64,000 bases of DNA from Isoetes taiwanensis (taxonomy: Eukaryota; Streptophyta; Lycopodiopsida; Isoetales; Isoetaceae). Location: the NCBI GenBank assembly GCA_021234155.1, contig JAJEKV010000031.1, positions 675,614 to 739,613 of the forward strand. Direction: 5' to 3'. Below are positions 23,187 through 34,760 of this stretch, in pieces. Position numbers and translations under genes: made by a program. The notes beneath the pieces were generated by a model. It saw only the letters and a program-made list of their open reading frames with translations. It had not been told where the DNA came from and did not search any database. Position 1 is the stretch's first letter. Each line of letters opens with the position of its first letter.

Positions 23187-23868
23187 GCGCATGTAGTCAC
23201 GGTTTCCCGCCCGACAACACATTTCTTATCATAACTTTTGATCCGAGCTCTGTTTGAGATGATTTTTATTGCGTTGGAAAGCTCTCTCCGAGATCATTTT
23301 GATAGTGTATGATATGGATATGTTTGGTTAAGTTATCTATGCTAAAACAGCAATTTTTCGGCCGGGTTTGGTAGGCTTTCACATCCTACCAGGTGATTAA
23401 TCTGAGGATTAAGCTATTGGATATTGTTTTATGGCTCATTCGATGAAGCTTGCAAAAATTACCATGCATTTTTAGATTTTGAGGCGCTTATTAAGCAAAT
23501 TCCAAGGCTTCTAGATCCTTGTGCTAACACGGCGCATGTAGTGCGGTTTCCGGCCAACACACATTTCTTATCATAACTTTTGATCCGAGCTCGTTTGAGA
23601 TGATTTTTTATTACGTTGGAAAGCTCTCTCCGAGATCTTTTTGATAATGTATGATATGTTTGGTTAAGTTATCTATGATAAAACAGCAATTTTTCGGCCG
23701 GGTTTGGTAGGCTTTCACATCCTACCGGTGATTAATCTGAGGATTGCACTATTGGATATTGTTTTATGGCTCATTCAGAATGAAGCTTGCAAAAAATACC
23801 ATGCATTTTTTAGATTTTGAGGCAGTTATTAAGCAAATTCCAAGGCTTCTAGATCCTTGTGCTAACAA
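23187..23868. repeat. Two-copy tandem duplication of about 343 bp
   Basis: The segment from GGCGCATGTAGT to GATCCTTGTGCTAACA occurs at about 23187-23530 and 23531-23868, with a period of about 342 bp and a few substitutions and indels (for example the second copy lacks ATGGAT near 23640). No coding capacity was recognised in the unit. Sequence after the second copy (23869-24080) continues open on the plus strand without a known motif. Confidence 0.88.
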
Positions 23869-24290
23869 GCAGAAAAGTTTCCCACTTTGGTTTCTCACCA
23901 CAAGAATCCATGGAGGCCAAAGGCTGCTGTTAAATTCCAGTTCAAAAATGTTTGTGTATGGGTGTTGCAAACTTTATGACTTTCAGAATAATGGGATCAA
24001 TCTGCTCTATCTTTATGGTAACTTTTACTTATTTTCTATTTGTTTTATTGTGATGAAATTCAAAAGCTACAGGTGATGAAAGCCTCAAATGAATTCTAGT
24101 TTTTTTTCTGGTTTGAATTCTAAAATTTTTGTCACACGGGGAGGGGAGGGGGGATGTCCCTAATGCCCCGAAGGGGCCAAATTTTTTTTTTTTGCAACAC
24201 AAACCATTAACATCCAACATATACAAGTTAAATCCCCCAACACATAACAACCAACATATAACAACCATTGACATTAACAACCAACACATA

Positions 24291-24442
24291 AATGGTATTC
24301 TCAAAACCATTGCCACATAGATCTTGAGTCAGTTAGGGTTTCATCTCTTTATACACCCATCTTCTCGTTATTTTTCCTTCATCAGCTCATCTGCATCTCC
24401 TTGAGCACTGGTTTTTAGCCTTGATCTTCCCACCCACCCACC
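24291..24442 (+). repeat. 150 bp direct repeat, left copy
   Basis: From AAATGGTATTCTCAAAACCA to TTGATCTTCCCACCCACC. Nearly identical to 27623-27775, about 3.33 kb away in the same orientation. It begins TGG and could end CCA, but no target-site duplication, primer-binding site or polypurine tract is convincing. The internal AGGGTTTCATCTC resembles a plant 5' untranslated region. Confidence 0.85.
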
Positions 24443-25060
24443 GTCTCTCTGCCTGTGTTTCCCATTTCTATCTCCTTCTGGTCTTCCTTGTGCCTTGGCG
24501 GCTTCACCCCTTTTTTGTTTTCTTCCATTTTTTAGGTTTCTTGCTGGTTCGTTTGGGCGCCCCAAGTTAGCTTTGCACCATACGGCCTTGCTTGCCGGTT
24601 GTTTTATTTCCTCTGGCATTCAGGTGTTTACCTTGGGGTTTTCGTTTTCGGCTATTTTTTGTCAGTTGGCTTTGAGGATCGGCTGTTAATAATTCCCCAG
24701 AGGTGTGGTCTCAACAATCGTCTATCAATTTCGGCATTCCTGGATTCGTCCCCTGCGGTTTTGGTCCTTCTTCACTTCTTTTGCACAAAAGGCTGTCCCA
24801 GAACCATAGTTGCTTGTTAATCGGCCGGATGCTTGTGGCTTATTCATCTTGAAATCGGCTCTTGTGGAGATTACGGTTTTACATGCACTAGGGCCAGCAT
24901 AAGTTTTTACGTTAGTTGATATTTTTCACGGTTTTGGCCAGGTCCCAAGTTTTAGTGCGATCATGTTTTGGCCGAGGAGTTTTCTTACGCAAGTTAGTTA
25001 GACTCTACTATTTGCTTGTATAATTCTGTCGACCTTGCTATTGCTTTGCTCTAGTAGTCC

Positions 25061-25414
25061 GTGGCGATTGAAGCGGACCGCGGGGAAGGCTTTGTTAACC
25101 GGGGAATTTGTGGAAGTGAAAAGGACTTCTTATTTAAAAGCCCAATTAGCAACAGTAAACCTGCAGAAGCAAGCAGTTCTAGGACTTGCAAGCCATTCAA
25201 TGGGTATCTGAAGCAAGCTTCTTCAGTATCATGTTCAGATGAAGATAAGGTTGATTTGATTACGCCATTAAAAGCGATATCCACAGGAAAAATGTCATCG
25301 ATGATTTGGAACAAATACGAAGCTCTTTGTAGAGGTGACAATGGGCTGCCATACAAGAATAATATCTTGGGTCCAAGGTCTTTGGCGGTGTTTACTAACG
25401 TGATGCTATCATAG
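25061..25414 (+). CDS. Unrecognised ORF, 117 codons
   Basis: The frame opens with GTG and runs 117 codons before a stop. The first ATG in frame is only near its end, so it is more likely an exon or a decayed piece than a whole gene. The product is serine-rich and hydrophilic (SNSKPAEASSSRTCKPFNGY), with no hydrophobic segment and no motif that I know. Flanks carry no convincing splice sites. Confidence 0.2.
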   Translation: MAIEADRGEGFVNRGICGSEKDFLFKSPISNSKPAEASSSRTCKPFNGYLKQASSVSCSDEDKVDLITPLKAISTGKMSSMIWNKYEALCRGDNGLPYKNNILGPRSLAVFTNVMLS

Positions 25415-27504
25415 TTAGGAAGAAAGAGCATTTTTCTTAAGGCAGTTCTCGGCTCATTACGATATCAGCGGTTCCGGATAAGTTTCCTTTCTTGTTTTCA
25501 TTCTAATAACTTTCCGTCTTAGTTCTAAACGAATCTTCCACCCGGATTATTTGAGTATTTTCTCCTTCCGTTGCTCTTTGTATTTGGCCTCAATACTTTT
25601 CTATTGATGTGACCATCGTCTTTATCTCTCTACTTTTGTTTTGATGTGCACCATCCTCTTTATCTCTCTGAGCAGTTCTGGAATTTATAGGTTTTTAGAC
25701 CTCATGGGTCTCTGAAGTGATTTTTCAGTCAATGCCTTCTACATCATTTACAATGTCATGGTCATGGCGAGCACACGCATATATACTTGGGCGGACCATC
25801 GGATCGATACCACCATCTAAAGGCGGTTTCATCCCTTGTCAATCTAAAAATCATATGGGTCATGTTCTAATTTCTAAGATGCATATCTATTTGGTGCGGT
25901 ATGGTACATGGCCATAAGAACACTGAGCATATTATCAAGGGAGTTTCTCCTTTCAATCTCCTTCGAGAATCACGGCAAGACCATCGGTTATAAGTGGTGG
26001 AACACAGTCATGCCTTACACAGATCAAACAATTCAAAATATTATAGATCTTTTTGCCCTAGCAGGGGAGCATGGGAACAAAGATTGTTTTGATGGTAAAG
26101 CTAAGATGAGAGGGCTTGCTTCCTTATTTCTTGTACTTATAGTGCCTGTAATTTTGAGTTGTGTGGATATTATTTATTTGGAAAATCTGTTCAGGGCTTA
26201 AAACTGGTGGACCATGATAGATGTGACCTTTCCTTTACTTGGAAGCTTGTTTCTTGCCAGTTTGTCACATTCTTGACCTCTTAGCATGAACTAATCCGAT
26301 ATGGTTACTTGTTATATGTTACTTGTTAACGAGAAATTTTTGTGAAGTGATGTTTTGAGACATGTTGCTTTGTTTCCTTGCCTATTTTACACCATTGGAC
26401 TTGTGTAACCTTATGCTTAGGCTAAGCAGTTGTGGAAGTGGCAATGATTTCTATCGTTTGTATCCAAGTCTTTGCACTATTATCTTGGTTAGTCTCCATT
26501 ATTATCAAATTATTCAATCTCGTCTCAGCCTCTGTATTTTTGTAATTATAGATCATATTATATAGCAAAGTTTTGCACACATTAGGGCTTAGATCCTATA
26601 AGGGGCTTCGTACTGAATTATGCAACAATAAAATTGTATCTAAAATTTTCTACATTTCCAACAAATAGAAACTCTGTCTAGCTCAACCTATAATCAGGTT
26701 TTCAGTAGTGCATTTGGACATAGACCCTTTATGCAACCACGCTACTCCAAATATAGTTTAAGACTAGCCTCATATAACTTTGGAACTATTACTTCAGTCC
26801 ATGTAGATGCTCGAATTTGACGATGTTAATCAGATTACTCTTGTTCATGTCATTTTACATATCTTGGCCTATTTTATAATTTCTTAGGATCATGTGGATT
26901 TGTGGGTAATAATTCGAAGATCTTTCTTTGCTATATGTAGATGTATTGCTTTGGAATGTTCAATGGTTTTGAATGGTAAAGCTGAGGCTGGAGTTGAACA
27001 GATGTTTGCAAGGGTTTTTAAGAAACCCGATAATATCTTTGAGGATGATATGTCGAGTTCTTACTAGTAGCAAAATTTGTCCTACTAAAAGGCTCCACCT
27101 TGTAAAGGCAATTTGACACTCTATTGTCTCTTTTTCCCATTTGTTGTTTCCACCATTTGTTCTTTTCGCCTTTCATCCTCTTATTGCATCCTTGGCCTTA
27201 CTTGAGTTGTCATTTGGAAAGTTGTCCATCCCTATATTTGTGATGAAGCGGGCCTTATGCAAAGAGTTGTTGCTTGGGTTGTTTGCTTGTCCTATCTGAG
27301 GAGATCTAAGTTTTCGTGCTTTGGCCCATGCTAGACTCTTTATTCAAACCTCGAGACTAATTGATGTTGGGCCTCATTTGTCTACCTTATTAGTCCTTGT
27401 TCATCTTTCTTGGAGAGGCTGTTGCAAAATCCTTCGTACAGTGAGCTTCCTTCGCCATTATGTGCCCACAGCCTTTGCTGCCTCTGTTTGTCAGCATTTG
27501 ATGT

Positions 27505-27552
27505 ACTCTATTGTTGTTTAGTGGAGATGCCCAGATGTGGCTTATCTTTCAG
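27505..27552 (+). repeat. Dispersed ~48 bp repeat, copy 1
   Basis: GATGTACTCTATTGTTGTTT through CCCAGATGTGGCTTATC. Found again at 29058-29107 (shorter) and 29126-29172. In this copy the sequence continues with AGCTCTCTC, which shows what the site looks like without the sequence that starts at 29172. Confidence 0.8.
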
Positions 27553-27622
27553 CTCTCTCTTTAGTTAGTTGCTCATGGTTTTGAGAATTGAATTTATCTT
27601 ATTATCCGATATAAGAAGATAA

Positions 27623-27775
27623 ATGGTATTCTCAAAACCATTACCACATAGATCTTGAGTCGATTAGGGTTTCATCTCTTTATACACCCATCTTCTCGTT
27701 ATTTTTCCTTCATCAGCTCATCTGCATCTCCTTGAGCACTGGTTTTTAGCCTTGATCTTCCCACCCACCCGCCCA
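27623..27775 (+). repeat. 150 bp direct repeat, right copy
   Basis: Near-identical partner of 24291-24442. The differences are a few substitutions (ATTACC for ATTGCC, GTCGATT for GTCAGTT). Its C-rich end is extended (CCCACCCGCCCACCC). Confidence 0.85.
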
Positions 27776-28307
27776 CCCAACATATCCTTTTTAAAGTCTA
27801 GCTTTTTAATGTCCCTTATATCCTTTTTGTCGTTTTCATCCTTGTTTATATAAATATGCCTCCCAAATCCTTGTTTATATAGATATGCCTCTCTAACCAT
27901 TGCTAGAATTGATTTCGTCTTTTTGGTTTCTTAGTGCTTAGCCTTGCTAAACGGTCCTTGTGTGCCATTTAATGTTTGAGATAGACTATCAGTTGCTAGC
28001 ATACTAGATGTTGCCATGTCTTGTATTTTTCATCTGTCTAAGTCGATGTTTCCTTGCCATATCCTTACCCCCACACCTTATTCTTTTACTCGTCATTTTA
28101 ATATGTTCCTTACCTTGGTGGTTATCGTTTGTTGAAGGTATGGTGCGTGGTAAGGCCCTCATACTCTCTGATCTCTATCATTCTTTTGATCTCAGCTTTC
28201 ACTCTCGCCTGCTCTTCCTCCAAACCTTCTCGACATTTGTTTTCCATTAATCCTGTACTCTTGTTGGATTTCTCTGTTGTGCAGACTGTAGAGGAGCATT
28301 GTGGCTC

Positions 28308-28540
28308 GGGCAGCATTAGCATGATGGCTAATGTGTGGCTCTTTGTGGCATGGTGGCTTTGAGTTGGGCAGCATTAGCATGATGGCTGATGTGTGGCTCT
28401 TTGTGGCATGTTGTCTTTGAGTTGGGCAGCATTAGCATGGTGGCTAATGTGTGGCCTTTTGTGGCATGGTGGCCTTGAGTTGAGCAGCATTAGCATGATG
28501 GCTAATGTGTGGCTCTTTGTGTGGCCTTGTGTGGCTATTA
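28308..28540. repeat. Tandem repeat, four units of 58 bp
   Basis: GGGCAGCATTAGCATGATGG starts at about 28308, 28366, 28424 and 28482 (the last with GAGCAGC). Units are more than 85% alike by eye. No coding role is apparent. Confidence 0.88.
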
Positions 28541-28589
28541 TTGTGGCACTGTGGCACTGTGGCTCTTGAGCTTGAGCATTGTGACTTTT

Positions 28590-28745
28590 GTTGTGGCCTA
28601 GTGCCTAGTTGGAGGCCTAGTGCCTGGTTGGGGCCGTTGTGCCTGGTTGAGGCCTGTGTGCCTGGTTGAGACTTTTGTGCCTGGTTGAGGCTTTTGTGCC
28701 TGGTTGGAGGCCCTAGTGCACAGTTGGAGGCCTTAGTGCTGGATG
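28590..28745. repeat. Short tandem repeat, about 22 bp unit
   Basis: Variants of TTGTGCCTGGTTGAGGC recur about seven times with drift in length. It follows the 58 bp array after a short GTGGC-rich stretch. Confidence 0.75.
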
Positions 28746-29057
28746 GCCTTGGTGGCTTTTTGTTCGGCTTTCTTGTGTATCACGAGGGGTTTAAGCGTGG
28801 TACATTTGGAAGAGAGCTTTGGATTGAAAGCACAAGATGAAGATCTATGGAGAAGACAATTCAAACATGTTTCGTCTTTGGCAACTTCATTGCTGTAATA
28901 TATTTTCACCCAATAAGGCTAGTCAGCATGAGGGTACAAGATCTATTATGTTTTGGACCTAGCATTGGTTAGTGATCCCATTATTGTCAGGGTTTTTCCT
29001 CGAAAACCCGAAAGGGCGAGGTTTTTTAATCCCGGCCATAATGGTTTCACTAGCTTG

Positions 29058-29172
29058 CTATCAGTATGTGTACTCTATTGTTGTTTAGTGGAGATGCCCA
29101 GATGTGGCAGCATTTCATTTGATGTACTCTATTGTTGTTTAGTGGAGATGCCCAGATGTGGCTTATCTTTCA
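29058..29172 (+). repeat. Dispersed ~48 bp repeat, copies 2 and 3 in tandem
   Basis: Two copies of the GTACTCTATTGTTGTTTAGTG sequence, 68 bp apart. The second copy stops at 29172, where a new sequence beginning CACGGGGGGTGACGTAGGGC starts. By comparison with 27505-27552 this is an insertion boundary. Confidence 0.8.
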
Positions 29173-29800
29173 CACGGGGGGTGACGTAGGGCAGCGAGAG
29201 CCCACATAATTGTATTTTGCACGTACAGAATCAACACCATATAGTATTTCGCTTGAAATCTTATAGTATTTTGCGAATCTTGTTATACAGTATAGCAAAT
29301 TTTGTACTTGCATACCCCACAAACGAGGAACTTTACGTACGGTGTAGATTAAGGAATAAGGGGTGAATATGCCTATCCAACAGCTCTCGTTTTATGCATG
29401 TTGCTAATACGTGGAAGCTTGTGCAGGCTGTTTGATAGCTGGCGGAGCGTAGGTGTGCATTAGTTATCTTGTGTTGTCGTCTTGTTATCTGTATACGTGG
29501 TTTTTATGTATATAGCCTCGTGGGAGGCAATACTTGTTCTGTGTACTCTGATGGTTTGATGTGAATACAAATCGAAATTTTTAGTACTAAAATTTTGGTT
29601 CGTAACATCGGACTCAGACATTTTTTGGTGATTTGGAAAGCTTGGACTGTAAAGTTTCCATCGATTAATCTGATGAGTAAAAAGCATGAAAGGGTTATGC
29701 ATTACATCGTCTTGAATTGAAGGACGAATTTGTGCTTTTTTGGGGTACATTTTAGATGTACATCAAGATACTATGGTTTGTCGTTTTGTGTCAGATATGC
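29173..29800. other. Possible left terminal region of the transposase-like element
   Basis: Begins at the junction near 29172 with CACGGGGGGTGACG. No coding sequence. A matching inverted end was not found downstream, so the element boundary is only suggested on this side. Confidence 0.35.
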
Positions 29801-29805
29801 AATGA

Positions 29806-32800
29806 TTGCAAGATCATCCCCGACATTCTCGAAATTCTTGGTTAACCACCCGAACCACCGAACCAATTGAATGGATCCGTCCCTCCCTTTCGAAATTCCC
29901 CCTTTCACGGAACCGAACAAGAAGAATTCGAGGAAGCAAACACATGCCAATTGAATCTACAAAAATACAAATCAATTTCAATCTGTTCATGGAGGGTGAA
30001 ATTCCAATGGAAGTGATGGTTCTAAAGCGCTAGTATGCCGACATTGGCGGTGTTATGCCACAAAACAAATAAAGAAGCGTGTTGGCAATTGATTGGATTG
30101 CATCCTCGATTCTTTGGCAAACGCTTAAATCGAATCAAAAGATTAGTTTTTGTGATCGTTTGTTGCAAGATGACAGGCTTTTTGTTTTTTTTCGAACACC
30201 GTAATTGGAAATCCTTCCAAGTTATTGTTATGAAATCAATGATCCAGAAACTTGAAAGATGGACTTCAAGAAGTAAAGTCCGCTAATAGCAAAGATAAAT
30301 TGGCTGCAAAACATTCAACAATTATCAATGATTGTTGGAAAAAAGGAGATATAAACAAGAATGTTTCTTCAAAATTGCTAAAGATCTGACCAAAGAAATT
30401 TATCCAAAGCTGCGGCAAGAAGGAAGATAATGTCATTAAGTGGAGCAAATGTATGGGCTTTGGCGGGGAAGGATGCCAAGATCAAATAGAATCGATGATT
30501 CAATCAAATGTCGGGTTAAGTGAATTTTGGCTTGACAATACCAAAGTTTCACCAAAGGTTAGAGATGTCATGAAGAGGAGAACACAAGCAATACAATACC
30601 TTGATATCTCCACGGGTTTGCTCTTGTAATTGAATCAATTCAGTTTGGAGTTTATGTTTTCTTCCAAAATTCTTTCATGACTTTATTACGTACATTCTAG
30701 TTACATTCCGAAAGACACATTAATGAATACACATGGTTCTCATGAAATGTATTGCATTTTACATTGTTTACATAGTAGCGAAATCTTGCGATTGATGTGC
30801 TATTAGGTACTTTTTAGATGTACATCCATTAACGATTACATGTCCATGCATTTGCATTTACATGTACTTGAATATCAAAATTACATCATTCTACATTTTA
30901 GTGTACTTTCGGGTAATGAAGCCAAACAAATCGGACATATGTACATTAGTTGTACTAATATTGTAACATTAATGTGATGTACTAATATTGGAACATTAAT
31001 TAGATGTACATTGGATGTACATTGGATGTTCATGTTGATTAGAACTGTTGGTACGTTACATTAGATGTCTTCTTTGTACATTAGATGTACATTAGATGTA
31101 AGAATGCGATAACAGTCGATTAAGGCTGTTGGATGGACATTTTATGTACATAGAACATACATTAATTGTACAATAGTATAGTTCAATACTCTTTTGGCAT
31201 CGGTTTGCCGACATCATTTTGCTAACATGGTCTTTAATGCTTTTGTTATTGCGATCGAGCTTTATCAGCGGTTTGTATATCGAGAATCCCGATACAAAAT
31301 TAAACCGACGGTTCAGTATCTGAAACCTGATTGCATAAGGAAATTGAAGGAGAAAACACATGTTGTTGTGTCAAACATGAGCAAGCGGATCTGTCTGAAA
31401 AGGCCTTCAATGATATGAGGGAGATCCCTACATGTTAATTGCACTTGCGGCTGTAATTAGTGTCACGTGCATCCCAAAGAAAACAATGGAGTATGTCAAG
31501 CAAACAAGAAAACTTTTGATAATGTTAGTATCTTGTGGAGGTCAACAGTTTCGAAAATATGTGACGGATGAATGGCATAAACTAAAATGCATCAAAGGCG
31601 AATGTGATGAATGTGGAGTGAAGAAATTAGACATCTGTCCAAAGCGAGGAAGATGGAATTGAATGTGGACCTGCAAGTATATGCATATGTCAATGAGCCA
31701 TCCAAAAAAGGTACATCGAGAAGGCTTAGATTAGTTGATCCCGAATGACAAAGCATCTGTTTTGTTAAAGAACATGAAAAAATCAGCTTGCTAAGTTCTG
31801 ACAGATCATAACTTTACGATGCTTGGCCGAGCAAAACGGTTTAAAAGATGTGTTGAAAACTCCCGATAATAGTGTGTTGTAAATGCGCTGTTGACTTTCG
31901 CGAGAGAACTACACATTGAAACCCGAGGGGCGAAGTGCAATCAGAGCATTGGAATCCTGATCAAATTAGTATTTTGGTCCATATTTCAATGATGAAAATA
32001 GAAGGTAAGCAAACAAGCAGTGCATTTCTATGTTTGGGATGACCGGGAAGCATGACACTCATTTTGTGCAACATGGTTTTAAATTACATTTGGGGTGGCT
32101 TAAGAATAATGGAGGTGGACACATAAACCTTCATTATGTGTGGTCGGATGGTTGTGCATCTCAATTCAAATCTGCGATGCATGGTATGGAATCTGTAGAT
32201 ACCATGTTGAAAATAAAATTAGAAAGTGATATGGAATTTCTTTGGATCTGGCCATGGGAAAGGCACACATGATGGCGAGGCTGGTATAGCAAAGTTGTGG
32301 CTTGAGAGCGGCGAGAGAAAACAAAATGGCATGCCGGTGGCAGTCGCGTAAACGGCATGTGCGGTTTAAGGGCCAAGGAATCCAGATTGTGAAAGGGTGT
32401 TTTGGGAGGTTGGAAAAACGATGTGAGCAGGCAGCAAGCATTCAATTGCAAGACTTTACACGGTACTTTCAGCCAGATACATTACGTGTCAACTATAAAC
32501 CCAATGAGATCCAACAAAGTTGCTATGCAGACCACTCTCGTGCTTTTGTGATGCTTGCATTAACTTCAATTGGTTGAATTGTGAGAACATTAAACATTGT
32601 GGAGAATGGTCTCTAAAAGTTTGGAGCCCACGGATCATATTGCCTCTCGTGTTGAAGCTGAAAATGATGTGGAAGTTTTGTATCTGAGGGGCGAGGCTGG
32701 TTTAGATGACAATGTGAAGTTTTTGAGATGTATTTGTGTCTTTTTGCGGCCGGACACAATGTGGAAGGTGTTTCATACTATGTTCTCATGTGCACCGGGG

Positions 32801-33094
32801 AAAAGCATGCATTGGAAGAAGATTCAATTGATGACTATGGAAATGAATACTCTGGCGGCACTAGTGTCATTGAAGGACAATATTATGAACTAATCCCGGT
32901 ACGCCACAATAAGTATAAACCTTCCCTACTAAGAATGTTTTGGTACTGCGAGAAATCGTGATTGGGGTTCGAATCCCATTCAAGAAAGTAAAACAAAAGT
33001 TGAAGGGGGCAAGCCACTGACATTTCACTTGCGGATGAAGTCCATGAGACATTGTTATCACAACTTCCGGCAATTGTAGATGACATGGACTAAG
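29806..33094 (+). pseudogene. Degraded transposase-like gene of the SDGC/GHGKG family
   Basis: A plus-strand coding unit of about 1,000 codons in shifting frames. The best-preserved blocks, in order, are: a cysteine cluster at about 31430-31470 (CTCGC) and at 31595-31640 (CDECGVKKLDICPK); at 31880-31990 VDF..ENYTLKP and, after a 1-2 base shift, EVQSEHWNPDQISILVHIS; at 32130-32180 HYVWSDGCASQFKSA; and at 32231-32290 WNFFGSGHGKGTHDGEAG. These blocks match a transposase-like protein family that I remember from many plant and animal genomes but cannot name with certainty; the Asp residues in VDF, SDG and HDG are candidate catalytic acids. The C-terminal part (32700-33094) is open in pieces and ends with a DDMD stop. 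Stops and frameshifts make it inactive. Confidence 0.6.
30680..31180. repeat. Cluster of TGTACAT/ATGTACA palindromes
   Basis: Many copies of GATGTACATTRGATGTAC-type words in an AT-rich stretch within the transposase-like unit. TGTACA is a 6 bp palindrome and occurs far more often here than expected. Related clusters lie at 33170-33245, 36960-37120 and 37200-37390. Confidence 0.75.
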
Positions 33095-33428
33095 TCGGAT
33101 CGTAGTACTTTCACGAAATATTGTAATACTTTGTTATAAGAACCAAGAACCGGACTCCTTGAAGTGCATTATGTACATCAATGTACATAAGATGTACAAC
33201 AGATGTACATCTTATGTACATCTTATGTACATCTTTGTACATTCGAAATATTATAAAAATTTGTTAAGTGTAAGTTGATTAGAATTGAACACAAGAAAGT
33301 TGAATTGCATAAACACTAAAATGGTTTCAGTCATGGCAAAGATAAGAAATGGACGGGGTTTTCATGTACAAATGGTTGATATATTTATATTGTGGACATA
33401 AATATAACACACCCAAAATGAGCATGGC
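33095..33428. repeat. Gap between converging genes with TGTACAT cluster
   Basis: Holds seven TGTACA palindromes within about 75 bp (33170-33245), then AT-rich sequence without ORFs. It separates the ends of the plus-strand transposase-like unit and the minus-strand unit. Confidence 0.75.
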
Positions 33429-34249
33429 TCATAATTCATGACCAAGCTTCAAAATGTCGGTAGGAGCCCGATATCTTATGACTATTGCATCATGTCTTCC
33501 AGCCCGTAGAGGTGAAGAGATATCCTCTAAAGCGATGAGTCCATCGCGGTTTCTATAGCACGTGCCAGCGGCAAACCTTTCCATCCTACATAGCTTTGCA
33601 TCTTCGGGACCGTGCCTTCCCCAAGGGTTGTGCAACAAGTGATTTGCTTGCCAATATACCTTTCATGGTTGCTCGTTCCTCATAATTTTCAATTTGCTCA
33701 ACCTTTTCCCAAAGTTCGAGAACGGCAAGAAGATAGAGGGCGATAATCGGTCCCCAACCCTATGTACTTGCGGCTTGTGTTGGTTTGTATTACCTCACGG
33801 GTGCAGCAGAACTCTATCTCTTAGTTTCTTAATAGTCTTTTGTGTTTCAATCCATTCATCTACAAAGCAAATGAAGATCACTTAATTATGTATACACACT
33901 CATAATTGTACCAATAAGAAAGGCGGAAGAATAGAGTACTCAAGTGCAATGAACAAAAACTTTGATACATATATTCATAACATTTGAATTTGTACATCAG
34001 TCCAAAGTCTGTACCAACAATGGGCCAGTCGAGGGCCAATAACATGATGGCGGTTTCTCCATTCCTTGCTCAGATATTGACTAAATTTAGGCGTGAGAGC
34101 ACCAAGTTCTTTGCCATAGTTTGCCGACAAAATCTGCTCCACCCGGCCTTTCGATATGCCATCTCTGCCGCATTAGTCATTGGATGCTCTTTCACATAAA
34201 CTATACCATCTTGACCATTTTGAATCCATTAAGCCATGGAATGAGCTCC

Positions 34250-34760
34250 ATGACAAGCAATCATCACTAGCTAATATCGGTGTCCAAGAGAAAGGACATA
34301 TGTAGCTTCCTCTGATTCAAAGTGGATTTGTATCTTTCGTCGTCGATCGAAGCTGTATGTCCATAGTACTCTGGGTACTCTTTCCATACCACCACTAATG
34401 GTTTCACAAACAACCCCTTTTGAGGTTCGGTTGAGGTGTTTGTGTGGCGGAGTCCAACACCTTTTCACGGTAAAACAAACTTCGACTTTTATGGAAAAAG
34501 CATCACAAATATGTTCCACAATTGGTTGAAGATTTTTAGAAGTGAGTGAAGACCAGATGGCAACATCAAACCCTTCTCTTACAAATGCTAACGATGATGC
34601 TAACCCCGGCTGCGGATAAAAAAAACATTTTCCTATATTAAATTGAAGCTCATCTTTACGGATGCATTTGGTATCTTGAGTTAATATTTTCATTCTTGTG
34701 CACACTCTTGCCCAACCACGAATTTAAGTCAAAGATAACGAGCTTTCTCCACGAATTAGA
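34250..34760 (-). other. FCP1/NIF-like HAD domain segment
   Basis: The clearest part of the minus-strand unit: HAD motif I (FDLNS) at about 34720-34735, the PQPGL segment at about 34610 and the AIWSS motif at about 34550, spaced as in small CTD-phosphatase-like domains. The 144-codon frame from 34705 to 34271 is uninterrupted and motif I lies just upstream in a neighbouring frame, so one frameshift or splice separates them. Confidence 0.6.

Larger units (their letters stand above)
24443..27622. other. Unassigned sequence between the 150 bp repeats
   Basis: No RT, transposase or other familiar motif. Fragments of open sequence at 25061-25414, 25717-25917 and 25908-26201 look more gene-like in base composition than the flanks. 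They may be pieces of a captured or decayed gene, but none could be named. Confidence 0.35.

Noticed and set aside
24291-27775. Full LTR retrotransposon bounded by the 150 bp repeats
   Set aside because: No gag-pol motif, primer-binding site, polypurine tract or target-site duplication could be found, so it is reported only as a direct repeat.
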